This document shows, in pieces, positions 34,056 to 42,659 of a DNA stretch of 64,000 nt (its first letter is position 1; each line of letters opens with the position of its first letter). This stretch comes from Bacteroidales bacterium (GTDB lineage: Bacteria > Bacteroidota > Bacteroidia > Bacteroidales > WCHB1-69). The stretch covers positions 1-64,000 of the forward strand of contig JAFRUI010000022.1 in NCBI GenBank assembly GCA_017438945.1, read 5' to 3'. The translations under genes and the position numbers were made by a program. The notes beneath the pieces are model-generated. The model was not told the origin of the DNA, did no database searches, and saw only the letters and a program-made list of their open reading frames with translations.

Positions 34056-34909
34056 AAGCGAATGTGATTTTCTTCAAGTAGCTGCGCCGTCAACGTCCTT
34101 AATAACTGACGCTGCTCCATGTTGTTATAGAATCTCTTTTTATGCTTCGCCACTTTGCAGTTCTTAAAAATCATACCCGTCACCCCTTTGTATTTTGGAT
34201 CAATTGCCGCCGCCATCATGGTGGCGGAACCTTGTTCGGGTGTGTTGATAAACGGGCGGAAAAACCAATCGCAAAGCTTGTCCACCACTATGTTATCCAT
34301 CCGGATAATGTTGGTACTCACAATAAAAGGATCGGAAACATTAAAACATATACCTTCATTTTTCCAGGCCTCAGACGCGTCGAGCATAAAATAGTAAAGC
34401 GCCAGCTTGGAGCTACCGTAGGCGTTGAACCGGTTGTACTCGCGTTCTGTCTTGGGCTTGAACAGCTCTGGTGTAATCTTTCCAAGAAAATACGACAGGG
34501 AGATCATGCTCACAATACGCGTGCCTTCGCCCATAATAGGGTGCAACAGATTGGTTAACGTATAGTGTCCCAAATAGTTGACAGCCATCGTTAATTCTAT
34601 GTTGTTGACACTCTTCTTGGGTTTGCTGGGCAGCACGCCGGCATTGTTCAGCAGAACCTGCAAAGATGGAAAACGGGCCTTCACCTCATCGGCAAAGCGC
34701 ACGATATCGGCTAAATCGCCAAGATTCACCGGCATCAAATGCAAGGTGCCGTTGGTTTCCCGTTGAATTTCCTCCATCACCGGGCGCGCCGCATTCTTGT
34801 CAATTACGGCCATAATCACCTCATAGCCGGCTTTGGCCAGCTCCCTCACATGGATGCGCCCCATGCCGCCGTCCGCACCGGTTACTAACGCCACTCCTCT
34901 ACTCGCCAT
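34052..34909 (-). CDS. SDR-family NAD(P)-dependent oxidoreductase
   Basis: The 285-residue protein is a short-chain dehydrogenase. The cofactor-binding glycine motif T-G-A-D-G-G-M-G is near residues 10-17, N-N-A-G follows in the middle, and the active-site Y-G-S-S-K has the usual YxxxK form. Preceding serine residues fit the catalytic triad. It resembles retinol dehydrogenase-like SDRs, but the substrate cannot be predicted. The ATG at 34909 is preferred because a TTG at 34936 would add nine residues encoded inside the preceding lipoprotein gene. The stop overlaps the LD-carboxypeptidase start by 4 bases. It is the third gene of the sufE operon. Confidence 0.9.
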   Translation of the reverse strand: MASRGVALVTGADGGMGRIHVRELAKAGYEVIMAVIDKNAARPVMEEIQRETNGTLHLMPVNLGDLADIVRFADEVKARFPSLQVLLNNAGVLPSKPKKSVNNIELTMAVNYLGHYTLTNLLHPIMGEGTRIVSMISLSYFLGKITPELFKPKTEREYNRFNAYGSSKLALYYFMLDASEAWKNEGICFNVSDPFIVSTNIIRMDNIVVDKLCDWFFRPFINTPEQGSATMMAAAIDPKYKGVTGMIFKNCKVAKHKKRFYNNMEQRQLLRTLTAQLLEENHIRL

Positions 34910-34920
34910 CTCCACCCGCT

Positions 34921-35172
34921 TTAATTTTCCTCGCAAACAATCGTATGATGTAACTTCATAAGGGAATCCAATTCCAACATTTCGTCTTTGTTAAACTCCC
35001 CACAATCCGAACGAGTATAGTTATACACAGTATCCACTCTGCTGTAAGGTACTAATATACTGTCGTTTTGTAATGTCACATTCGTATCAACACATTTGCA
35101 TTCCTTCATACCGCAACTGTTCAAGAACAATGCGGCCAGGGCAAATCCTAAAACACAAACTAATTTTTTCAT
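34921..35172 (-). CDS. Small lipoprotein (83 residues)
   Basis: The 83-residue protein has a short lipoprotein signal peptide with lipobox F-L-N-S-C (residues 16-20). The mature part holds several further cysteines, in K-E-C-K-C and S-D-C-G, and an acidic C-terminal helix. It sits between sufE (12 bases) and the SDR gene (11 bases), so it belongs to this operon. No family is recognised. The cysteine spacing might allow disulfides in the periplasm. Confidence 0.78.
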   Translation of the reverse strand: MKKLVCVLGFALAALFLNSCGMKECKCVDTNVTLQNDSILVPYSRVDTVYNYTRSDCGEFNKDEMLELDSLMKLHHTIVCEEN

Positions 35173-35184
35173 CTATATAGGTTT

Positions 35185-35607
35185 TTATTGTTTTGTTGAA
35201 TAAGCCAACGCATATAATTTGATCTGCTTGATCATCGAGGCCAGACCGTTGGAACGGGTCGGAGAAAGATGGTTCTTGAGCCCGATAGCGTCAATGTAAG
35301 ACAAATCATTGTCGAGAATTTCTTGCGGAGTATGTCCGGACAAAACTTTAATTAACAGATAGACAATCCCTTTGGTGATAATGGCATCGCTATCGGCGGT
35401 GAAATAGAGCAACCCGTCACGCATCTCGGGGTGAAGCCAAACTTGCGACTGGCAACCGCTGATGAGAAACTCCTCTGTCTTATATTGTGGATCTATGATC
35501 GGCAATTCTTTCCCCAATTCAATAATATAGTTGTATTTGTCCATCCAATCATCGAACATCTCAAACTCCTGAATGAGTTCCTCTTCCTTTTCTTTCATCG
35601 TACTCAT
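35185..35607 (-). CDS. sufE: SufE-family Fe-S cluster assembly protein
   Basis: The 140-residue protein matches SufE. The sulfur-accepting cysteine lies in I-S-G-C-Q-S-Q-V-W (C52), followed by the F-T-A-D-S-D-A-I-I-T-K-G segment and the typical end. SufE takes persulfide sulfur from the cysteine desulfurase SufS and passes it to the SufBCD scaffold in the cytoplasm. No other suf gene is nearby. It is the first gene of a minus-strand operon with four envelope-related or metabolic genes, and its own promoter box lies 44 bases upstream. Confidence 0.94.
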   Translation of the reverse strand: MSTMKEKEEELIQEFEMFDDWMDKYNYIIELGKELPIIDPQYKTEEFLISGCQSQVWLHPEMRDGLLYFTADSDAIITKGIVYLLIKVLSGHTPQEILDNDLSYIDAIGLKNHLSPTRSNGLASMIKQIKLYALAYSTKQ

Positions 35608-35650
35608 AATAATCTTTCTATCAGTGTTTTACATTTATCAAAAAACGTTG

Positions 35651-35658
35651 CAAAAGTA
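35651..35658 (-). promoter_or_regulatory. sufE operon promoter -7 box
   Basis: TACTTTTG on the minus strand, 43 bases before the sufE ATG. It should serve the five genes from sufE to the acyltransferase. Confidence 0.5.
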
Positions 35659-35703
35659 CACAAAAAACGAATACATGTTTCAACGTCCCGCCACCTCATC
35701 GTA

Positions 35704-38700
35704 TCATCGTCTCATCATTTCGTCATCCTTCACATTTTCCTGCAACGTCTTGTTAATAAGCGTTTTCAACTCTAATACACTGGATTCCACCACTTTTCGC
35801 TTCTCCGGCTTGAACATCGTGGCATACTTTGCTTTCCCGATTTTGAACTTTAATCGGTCTTCCGTCCCAATGATGTCCAGACCGATCCGTATCGGTTTCA
35901 CTAATGAGATATTGTAATCATAGGTCATATCGAGATTATGCCGCCCGGAGATGATAGCACTGTACTTGTCAATGGAAAGCAAGAAAGGATAGACGTCCAC
36001 CTCGTTCCTGAAAATCGTGATTTCCGTGGAAAGACTGTCTATCTTATTTTCTGTTTTCTTGCTGAACATCAACTTTTTAGCAATATTTTTGTACGTTTCG
36101 CTGTCGAGAACTACCAAATCATGCCCGTTAATGGCGGCGGCACCACGCAAAGTTGAAAATTTGATGTCATAGTTGGATTTAAGGTAAGTTTCGGCGGCGA
36201 AGTGGAATTCGGCATTACCACTGAACGATTTCAGCATGGGCAAGAGAGTATCCACCTCGGGGATCATTGCAATGAGCTTATCAATCTTAATGTCAAGCAG
36301 ATGGAAGTCAAAACCAAGGAACAGGTGGTTCATGCGCGGGGTGCGGTACATGGCCGTGAGCTGCATCCGGGCGGCTTCGTTGGTGAGACCCATCTCCTCC
36401 AGCACCAATATGCCGTCTTTGACATAGACGCGACCGGCGATGTTGTTGAATTCCGCTTCTTCATACAACGCCTTCTTGATGGTGGTGTTCATGTTGACAT
36501 CTACCCCAAAAGGCACTATGAATGGGGAATCCCCGCTCTCATCAGACACTTGTTTTGCTTGCTCAGTAAGGGAGTCGGGAGCGCCGAAACCATTAACAAA
36601 GGCCATCAATTCGTTCAGATTCAAATAATTGGCCACCAATTCCAGATTTCCCTTAAGCAGCCCTTTATCGCGCAAGTATGGCTCTATGCCTGTGATGGTT
36701 CCCGTAAGATTGATATCGGACTGCCCAAACTTCAAATTAGCCTTTTTTAACACTGCTTTTCGGGGATTGAAGTCGATATTAAGGGCGGGGAATTCCACGG
36801 CGTGCGCCACGTCCTGTATTTCGGCTTTGGCATTTGCCAATTGAAGTTGTACTGTCGGCGACCATTGCAGAAGCAGATTGTTCTCTCCCTCCTTGTAGTC
36901 TGTTTTAACATGCAGGTTTAGTGTCTGGGAAAGGAACTTGACCGTGTTGCCCGCCACTGCTTTTACTGTGCTGCCGGCGTAGTCCAGTTGAATTTGGTTT
37001 GTGTTGCGAAGAGCAAAAACTCCCTTTGGTTGAGATAGCTGCGCAGAAATAGTGTCGATTTGGGCATCAAGTTGGTCAAATTGGTATGTGGTGGCAAATT
37101 TTAGGTTTATCGTGCTGTCTAACAAATTATTAGTATATGCATCAAGATGGACATCCGTGCCAGAGATATTAAATTGTCCCGGGTTGGAAATCGTCAAGTT
37201 GCCGGCTTCGATTTTCGCGTTAAGCCACTCGCCGATCTTGTAGGGCCTCTCCTTGACAGGGAAAGCCAAATCAACCTGCATTTGCGGCGAGGCCATGCTG
37301 GTGGTGTCATGGTAAAGCAGCGAAAGGTTTTTGAATAAGCAGTTGGCCGTGGCATTTTTCACGTTTTCCACCGAAAACTCCTTGTCGGGGTCATACTGGA
37401 GCTGGGTTTTGAGCCGAATATCCGCTTGTCCTTCGTATTGGGTGAAATCTTCGGGCAGGAAATCCTTGAAATCTGTAATATGGAGTTTACCCGTAGCGAA
37501 AATATCCAATAACATCTTGCCTAACAAATCTTTAATGGTACCCGAAACGGTAACTCGGTTCCGTTTTCGAGTAGTGGCCGACAAAGATTTCACCGTCACA
37601 TCCGACTGGTTATCAAAATCCAGATGGAGATCGAAAAGACCGTCCGCTTTCTCGAAGTCGAGCGGCAGGTCTTTCATTGCGAAGCGTCCGTGATGCCAGG
37701 CAACGTCAGAAGTGATAGTCGGCATCTGCGTGTCGCTATAGGTTCCCTTCACATCGCCTTCCAAAGCAATATTTCCGCTTATCTGCATGTCATCCAATTT
37801 GTTACCGATAACAGCCCGGGGAATCATCGGCAGAATCTCCTCGATTTTCCAATCGCCTGTCTGATAATGCAAATCGGTATGGATGTCATGGGTGATGGTA
37901 TCCATATTAACCACACCATTTACTTTAAGTTCCTGTTTGTCAACATTTAACTGAGTGTTTTGGAGGTCGAAATGCAGATTGTCCAAATCGGCCTGCACAT
38001 CAGAAGCAAGCGAAAGGTCCATTCCGTTAATATAGTGCGTGGTGTCGACACACAAGACAGCGTCGCGGATGTCAGCGCGCACATTGCCGTCAATCAGGTT
38101 AAAATCTGTGAAAGAGCCATCGTATGAAACCTTCACATCATCACCGGAAAAGTGAAGTGATGAACTATCCGAGACAGCGAAAGCAAACGACTCCGCAGCC
38201 AACTCCGCAGCCCCGTTTATATCCTTGTGCTCAAAGGTCCCTTTGACTGTCAAGTCCGCATCTTTGACGTTCGCCCGTTGTTTGGCTTGATCATTCTGAT
38301 AACGGATGTCAAGTTGTTTGGCTTTGATTTTCTGCAAATCAATACGGTACTCGGTCGTAGAAGTGTCATTGGTTTTGAACACATTGTAGTTGCCGTTGCC
38401 TTTCTCGTCGATATAGAGATTTACAAGACCTTTGTTGAGTGAAAAATCGTGAATAATGATATTGTTGTTTTTAAGCAGTTCGCGAATGTCGAGCGCGGCC
38501 ACGCAGTCTTTCACATACAGTAATGTATCGGAAACTTCCCCTTTTTGCGGATTTTTAAGCACCACATTTTCCAGATCCAATCCGATTTTGGGAAAAGTTT
38601 TGAAAAAAGTGAGCCCGGCTTTCTCCATGCTGAAATCGCAAGTCAAGAATCTGTCGGCTTGGCTATTAACGATTTTGGCTAATTTGGAAGGTGAAAAAAT

Positions 38701-38787
38701 GCAAAAAAGCGCGACAGAAATCGCAATGGCAATCACCAAAAACAGCGAAGCCAACGAAATCAGCGTTATTTTCAGTCCTTTTTTCAT
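35704..38787 (-). CDS. AsmA-like envelope protein
   Basis: The 1027-residue protein starts with one N-terminal membrane helix (about residues 7-30). It continues as the AsmA domain, with repeated beta segments such as I-H-D-F-S-L-N-K-G-L-V-N-L-Y and long stretches of short alternating strands. AsmA-like proteins form elongated periplasmic grooves that help move phospholipids between the membranes. The C-terminal region (about 820-1000) matches the conserved AsmA tail (L-L-P-M-L-K-S-F-S-G-N-A-E-F and I-S-G-R-H-N-L). It overlaps the upstream lipoprotein gene by 4 bases. There is no catalytic motif to check. Confidence 0.88.
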   Translation of the reverse strand: MKKGLKITLISLASLFLVIAIAISVALFCIFSPSKLAKIVNSQADRFLTCDFSMEKAGLTFFKTFPKIGLDLENVVLKNPQKGEVSDTLLYVKDCVAALDIRELLKNNNIIIHDFSLNKGLVNLYIDEKGNGNYNVFKTNDTSTTEYRIDLQKIKAKQLDIRYQNDQAKQRANVKDADLTVKGTFEHKDINGAAELAAESFAFAVSDSSSLHFSGDDVKVSYDGSFTDFNLIDGNVRADIRDAVLCVDTTHYINGMDLSLASDVQADLDNLHFDLQNTQLNVDKQELKVNGVVNMDTITHDIHTDLHYQTGDWKIEEILPMIPRAVIGNKLDDMQISGNIALEGDVKGTYSDTQMPTITSDVAWHHGRFAMKDLPLDFEKADGLFDLHLDFDNQSDVTVKSLSATTRKRNRVTVSGTIKDLLGKMLLDIFATGKLHITDFKDFLPEDFTQYEGQADIRLKTQLQYDPDKEFSVENVKNATANCLFKNLSLLYHDTTSMASPQMQVDLAFPVKERPYKIGEWLNAKIEAGNLTISNPGQFNISGTDVHLDAYTNNLLDSTINLKFATTYQFDQLDAQIDTISAQLSQPKGVFALRNTNQIQLDYAGSTVKAVAGNTVKFLSQTLNLHVKTDYKEGENNLLLQWSPTVQLQLANAKAEIQDVAHAVEFPALNIDFNPRKAVLKKANLKFGQSDINLTGTITGIEPYLRDKGLLKGNLELVANYLNLNELMAFVNGFGAPDSLTEQAKQVSDESGDSPFIVPFGVDVNMNTTIKKALYEEAEFNNIAGRVYVKDGILVLEEMGLTNEAARMQLTAMYRTPRMNHLFLGFDFHLLDIKIDKLIAMIPEVDTLLPMLKSFSGNAEFHFAAETYLKSNYDIKFSTLRGAAAINGHDLVVLDSETYKNIAKKLMFSKKTENKIDSLSTEITIFRNEVDVYPFLLSIDKYSAIISGRHNLDMTYDYNISLVKPIRIGLDIIGTEDRLKFKIGKAKYATMFKPEKRKVVESSVLELKTLINKTLQENVKDDEMMRR

Positions 38788-39182
38788 CTTTCTCTGGTAA
38801 ACGTGTAGTATTTTCCGTAATTATCGTGGTATTCCAAAGTAGTGGCATTCAACTTGGTAACGGTATAAGTCTTTGGAACGTTACCCCCCATTTCCATTTG
38901 GTGAATCTGTGTTAACGTGCTTTTCTCCAAAGTCCATGTGAAATGCTGTGCCTCCTCCTCGGTCACATCATCCAAGATATCCCATGTGTAACCGGTGCCA
39001 TCAGCGTTGTAATATTCGTACAACGTACCGCTCAGCCAGTAGCCGCTCAGCAGCGTTTTGTCGAACTTCTCTTTATGGTTGAAGTGATCGCAACCTGCCA
39101 TCAAAAACACAACAAGGGCGAAGCCAAGGACGAAAATGCTTTTTCTCCTGATAGATTGGATAATATGAATTTTTTTCTCCAT
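38784..39182 (-). CDS. Small lipoprotein, lipocalin-like
   Basis: The 132-residue protein has a lipoprotein signal peptide with lipobox F-L-M-A-G-C (cysteine about residue 30). The mature part of about 100 residues is beta-rich and reads like a lipocalin-type barrel of Bacteroidota (S-G-Y-W-L-S-G-T, then Y-T-V-T-K-L-N-A-T-T-L-E-Y). The match to lipocalin-like families is by feel, not search. It overlaps the AsmA-like gene by 4 bases (ATGA), so the pair is translationally coupled, possibly working together on envelope lipids. Confidence 0.75.
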   Translation of the reverse strand: MEKKIHIIQSIRRKSIFVLGFALVVFLMAGCDHFNHKEKFDKTLLSGYWLSGTLYEYYNADGTGYTWDILDDVTEEEAQHFTWTLEKSTLTQIHQMEMGGNVPKTYTVTKLNATTLEYHDNYGKYYTFTRER

Positions 39183-39229
39183 TTTTTACCGAATAAAATC
39201 GCAGCTTTATTTTCTGCTAATTTTGCGGG

Positions 39230-39237
39230 CAAATGTA
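39230..39237 (-). promoter_or_regulatory. Candidate promoter -7 box for the lipocalin/AsmA pair
   Basis: TACATTTG on the minus strand, 47 bases before the ATG at 39182. Confidence 0.45.
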
Positions 39238-39327
39238 CAAAATTTAGAGTATAAACAGATAATGAAATTATCACGACTTGTAGGGCAAATCCCCATACAA
39301 GAGGAGACACCACACATCTTGTTTCGT

Positions 39328-40338
39328 TTAAATCCGGTTGATTTCCATTTCCAAGGGTATGTTAAATAACGTTTTAACATCATGGATAATGCCATTGGCC
39401 ACATTCAGCACCTCCTGCGGGGTGGCGCCGCCATAGTTCACCAACACCAGCGCCTGGTTCTTCCACGTGCCCGCATTGCCTACCCGCCTGCCTTTCCAGC
39501 CTGCTTTTTCAATCAGCTGACCTGCAGAGAGTTTCTTCAGCCCATTGGGAGCATCATAGGCTACCAAATCGGGATACTGAACCTGTAATTCTCGGTATTG
39601 TTCTGTCGGAACGACCGGGTTTTTGAAAAAACTGCCGCCGTTGCCCACAATCTTCGGATCCGGAAGTTTGGTGTCGCGGATTTTCCGTACACAATCGGAT
39701 ACACTGTGCAGCGTCAAGGGCAATTCCCGCTCCTCCAACGCTTTCGCCAACCCTTGATAAGTAAGCGTAAAGTGCTTTATCTTAGATAGTTGAAACCAAA
39801 CGTAGGTGATAATGCAATCGTTTTTCAGCGTTTGCTTGAAAATGGAATTCCGATAGCCGAACTGACATTCGCTGTTATTCAATTCAAAAGGATTCCGGGT
39901 CGAAAGAATATATCCCTGCACTTTATAGATGGTGTCCTTGACCTCCACCCCGTAGGCCCCGATATTTTGTACAGGAGCACTGCCCACGAGTCCGGGAATG
40001 CCCGTAAGATTCTCAATACCAAAGTATTGGTTTTTAATACAGTATTGGATAAGGTTTTCCCACGGTTCACCTGCAGCCACGCGCAACAGCACGTTTTCCC
40101 CGCCCTCCTCCATCCGTTCGATGCCATGAAAGGCCGGATGCACTATGGTGCCATTGAAATCGTTGGTAAACAATGTGTTACTCCCTCCGCCAAGAATGTA
40201 ATAAGGCCATTGCTGCAGATATTCGGCCACTGCCGCTGGGGTTTCTTCCGCCACGTCTAATTGCACAAAACGACGGGCACTAACCTCCATCCCGAAGGTA
40301 TTGTACGACTTAAGGTTATGATTCTCAAACAGTTTCAT
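39328..40338 (-). CDS. murB: UDP-N-acetylenolpyruvoylglucosamine reductase
   Basis: The 336-residue flavoenzyme reduces UDP-GlcNAc-enolpyruvate to UDP-MurNAc with NADPH, in the cytoplasm. It matches type I MurB: the FAD-binding domain contains I-L-G-G-G-S-N-T-L-F near residue 50. The catalytic region follows, with G-I-P-G-L-V-G-S-A-P-V-Q-N-I-G-A-Y-G, then G-N-G-G-S-F-F-K-N-P and the conserved late acid and lysine. It starts 3 bases after the stop of the Omp85-like gene, so it closes the yggS-omp-murB operon. Confidence 0.96.
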   Translation of the reverse strand: MKLFENHNLKSYNTFGMEVSARRFVQLDVAEETPAAVAEYLQQWPYYILGGGSNTLFTNDFNGTIVHPAFHGIERMEEGGENVLLRVAAGEPWENLIQYCIKNQYFGIENLTGIPGLVGSAPVQNIGAYGVEVKDTIYKVQGYILSTRNPFELNNSECQFGYRNSIFKQTLKNDCIITYVWFQLSKIKHFTLTYQGLAKALEERELPLTLHSVSDCVRKIRDTKLPDPKIVGNGGSFFKNPVVPTEQYRELQVQYPDLVAYDAPNGLKKLSAGQLIEKAGWKGRRVGNAGTWKNQALVLVNYGGATPQEVLNVANGIIHDVKTLFNIPLEMEINRI

Positions 40339-40341
40339 GTT

Positions 40342-41760
40342 TTAGAACATATATCCCATTTTGACATAAATATTGGCCATTCCGTCATTGTCGCGCTTGT
40401 CGAACGGCACCGCCCAGTCCACGGAAAGCACAAAGTTGTCATTCATCATCAACTTCAGACCCAATCCGCCGGAGAAGTGCGGACGGAAAACATTCTTGCT
40501 TTCATCGAAAACGATGTAGTCCGGCAAATTGTTGAGGTCAAAATCCGGATCGTTATTCGCGATATTGTCCAAGATGGTATTTTTGTCGAGGCGGTAGGGC
40601 TGCAAAATCAATCCCATATCAACAAACGGGTTCAGTCCGATGAAGAAATGTTCCTTCCCGATGTCGAACTTGCAGATTTGGAAGCGAAATTCCACATTGG
40701 CGAAAGCATAGCTTCTGGCGGAGATGCGGTGACGCAGAATGCCACGGCAGGTGTTTCCACCGCCAAGACCTTCGTACAACACCCTTTGAATGAACAAATT
40801 GTTGTAATAGTTGTTGAGGTAGAACGGGGCGTCGCCAGCCACATCTAATTGCGCGGCCAAACGGTAGGCAAACGTGATCTTGTCCTTATAGACAGGAACG
40901 AAATGCCGAAAATTAGCATTGAAAATTAAGCTGTTGGCCTCTTTGTCTTCGCCAAAACCAGCATAATAGGTCAGGAAGAAATCCGCATTCATCCCTTTTT
41001 TGGTGTTCTGCTGACGGTCACGGTTGTCGAAAGAGATACCGCCACGTAGGTAGGGGTGCCAGCCGCCATTGGCTTCCGCCGCGGACAAAATGTTCCATTT
41101 CACGTATTTGTCGTACAAACCATCCACTTCCGGCAGCATATTCTCCTCTTTTTTACCCTTGTTGATCATGGCAATGTTCACCGGCGCAATGTTATACCAC
41201 AGCAAACCCAAACCCGCATTCCAGAACCAACCGCCTCCGATACTGCCATCAATGTCGGCAGCGAAACGCAACAGGTCACGCTGCGATTTGTAGAAAGCAC
41301 GGGAAACGTAATCCTCACTTTTCTTCTTCGCCCAACCGCCATTATAAACAGTCTGATATCCATTATAGCCATAGAAATCGCACAATGCATCAGGAAGATA
41401 GGAAACATCAATCTTCAGATGATGATCGGGAATCAAGTATTTGGAGTCGTAAGCGAAACGAAACAAGCCCGAACGTTTGGTGGTATAGGCCGCCTCAAAA
41501 TAGAGCGAATGGAAATAATCCGGATATGCGGAACCGTCGCCAAAATCGTAAACGTTGGCCAACACACCATATTGGAAACCTTTGTCCGCATCGTATGCCA
41601 CACTCGGCAAAATACCGAAGGTCCAGCCGGTGCGAACTTCGCTTTTCTCCTTTTTGGGTTTCTTATCGCGCTGGATAGCTGTTGTGTCACCGTCTGTAGC
41701 GTATGCGGTTAAAACGCCCATCAGCAGGACAAAGATTAGTAGAGTAGTTGTTTTTTTCAT
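40342..41760 (-). CDS. Omp85/BamA-like outer-membrane barrel protein
   Basis: The 472-residue protein has a signal peptide (cleavage near A-Y-A-T-D, residue 16). A short lysine-rich segment follows, then a region of alternating strands that fits a 16-strand barrel of the BamA/TamA superfamily. G-G-N-T-C-R-G-I at about residue 330 sits where Omp85 proteins have the conserved loop-6 V-R-G-F/Y motif. The last residues end in an aromatic (M-G-Y-M-F) as needed for barrel assembly. There are no POTRA domains, so it is a barrel-only member of unknown role. It starts 26 bases after yggS and ends 3 bases before murB. The ATG at 41760 is preferred over an upstream TTG. Confidence 0.82.
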   Translation of the reverse strand: MKKTTTLLIFVLLMGVLTAYATDGDTTAIQRDKKPKKEKSEVRTGWTFGILPSVAYDADKGFQYGVLANVYDFGDGSAYPDYFHSLYFEAAYTTKRSGLFRFAYDSKYLIPDHHLKIDVSYLPDALCDFYGYNGYQTVYNGGWAKKKSEDYVSRAFYKSQRDLLRFAADIDGSIGGGWFWNAGLGLLWYNIAPVNIAMINKGKKEENMLPEVDGLYDKYVKWNILSAAEANGGWHPYLRGGISFDNRDRQQNTKKGMNADFFLTYYAGFGEDKEANSLIFNANFRHFVPVYKDKITFAYRLAAQLDVAGDAPFYLNNYYNNLFIQRVLYEGLGGGNTCRGILRHRISARSYAFANVEFRFQICKFDIGKEHFFIGLNPFVDMGLILQPYRLDKNTILDNIANNDPDFDLNNLPDYIVFDESKNVFRPHFSGGLGLKLMMNDNFVLSVDWAVPFDKRDNDGMANIYVKMGYMF

Positions 41761-41786
41761 ATTCAGTGAATTAAAGTTCAAAGTCC

Positions 41787-42464
41787 TCAGTCCTCAGTCT
41801 GATAATAACGCGGTCCGAAAATAGCACTGCCGATGCGGATCAACGTGCTGCCCTCTTCAATGGCAATAGGATAATCCTCGGTCATCCCCATCGAAAGTTC
41901 TTTGAAATCAGGGTTTTGTGAGAAGCAATGGGTTTTAAGGTCTTCAAAAATCTGATGAAGATGATGGAATTCACGGCGCACCTGATCCTTGTCGTCGGTG
42001 AATGTGGCCATGCCCATCACCCCGTGTATTTGAATGTTTTGCAACTCGCCAAAAGAGGGGTTATCCAGCATCGCCATGCACTCCTCCTGGGTGAAGCCGA
42101 ACTTTGTCTCCTCATCGGCAATATGGAACTGCAGCAGACATGGAATCACGCGGTTGTTTTTTACCGCATGTTTATTGACCTCCTTGAGCAAATCGAAGCT
42201 GTCAATACTGTGAATCAACGACACATACGGAGCAATATACTTGATTTTGTTGGTCTGCAGGTGCCCGATGAAGTGCCATTCGATATCTTGGGGAAGGATT
42301 TCGTGTTTGGCTTTCATCTCTTGTGCGTGATTCTCACCAAAAACGCGCTGTCCGTGTTGGTACAGCGCGGAGATGTCCTCGGCCGGTTTGAATTTGGAGA
42401 CGGCGACCAGGCGCACACCGGCGGGCAGGGAAGCCCGGATTTCGTCGTATTTTTCGATGTTCAT
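41787..42464 (-). CDS. YggS-family PLP homeostasis protein
   Basis: The 225-residue protein matches YggS/PLPBP. The PLP lysine lies in A-V-S-K-F-K-P (about residue 27), followed by F-G-E-N-H-A-Q-E, W-H-F-I-G-H-L-Q-T-N-K and the late S-M-G-M-T-E-D-Y motif. Members bind PLP without known catalysis and keep vitamin B6 and amino-acid pools balanced. The ATG at 42464 is chosen; the longer open frame runs into the tRNA gene. It lies 14 bases downstream of tRNA-Arg, so both may share one transcript, followed by the Omp85-like gene and murB. Confidence 0.94.
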   Translation of the reverse strand: MNIEKYDEIRASLPAGVRLVAVSKFKPAEDISALYQHGQRVFGENHAQEMKAKHEILPQDIEWHFIGHLQTNKIKYIAPYVSLIHSIDSFDLLKEVNKHAVKNNRVIPCLLQFHIADEETKFGFTQEECMAMLDNPSFGELQNIQIHGVMGMATFTDDKDQVRREFHHLHQIFEDLKTHCFSQNPDFKELSMGMTEDYPIAIEEGSTLIRIGSAIFGPRYYQTED

Positions 42465-42478
42465 ACGGACTGATTTAG

Positions 42479-42552
42479 TGACCCCGGCGGGATTCAAACC
42501 CACGACTTTCAGAACCGGAATCTGACGTTCTATTCAGCTGAACTACGGGGCC
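42479..42552 (-). tRNA. tRNA-Arg (anticodon CCG)
   Basis: A 74-base cloverleaf folds on the minus strand. The acceptor stem GGCCCCG pairs with CGGGGTC with one G-U, the D stem is GTTC/GAAC, the anticodon stem TCAGA/TCTGA encloses loop TTCCGGT with anticodon CCG, and the T stem is GTGGG/CCCGC. The 3' CCA is not encoded. It is read just before yggS. Confidence 0.95.
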
Positions 42553-42564
42553 GGATTGAAAGCG

Positions 42565-42572
42565 CAAAAGTA
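42565..42572 (-). promoter_or_regulatory. Promoter -7 box for tRNA-Arg (and possibly yggS)
   Basis: TACTTTTG on the minus strand, 12 bases before the tRNA 5' end. Confidence 0.5.
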
Positions 42573-42618
42573 CACTTTTTTTCGATTTGTGAATAGTGAT
42601 TTGTGATTTTAGATCATT

Positions 42619-42646
42619 GTAGAGGCGTTTCGTGAAACGTCTCTGA
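42619..42646. repeat. Dispersed 28-base palindrome, copy 2
   Basis: GTAGAGGCGTTTC and GAAACGTCTCTGA pair around GT. It has the same layout as the copies at 26746 and 60220, and lies between the UbiA prenyltransferase stop and tRNA-Arg. Confidence 0.75.
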
Positions 42647-42659
42647 CTGAGACAAACCA

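Noticed and set aside
34052..34936. TTG start at 34936 for the SDR gene
   Set aside because: The extra nine residues come from inside the preceding lipoprotein gene, and an ATG at 34909 gives the usual distance to the cofactor motif.
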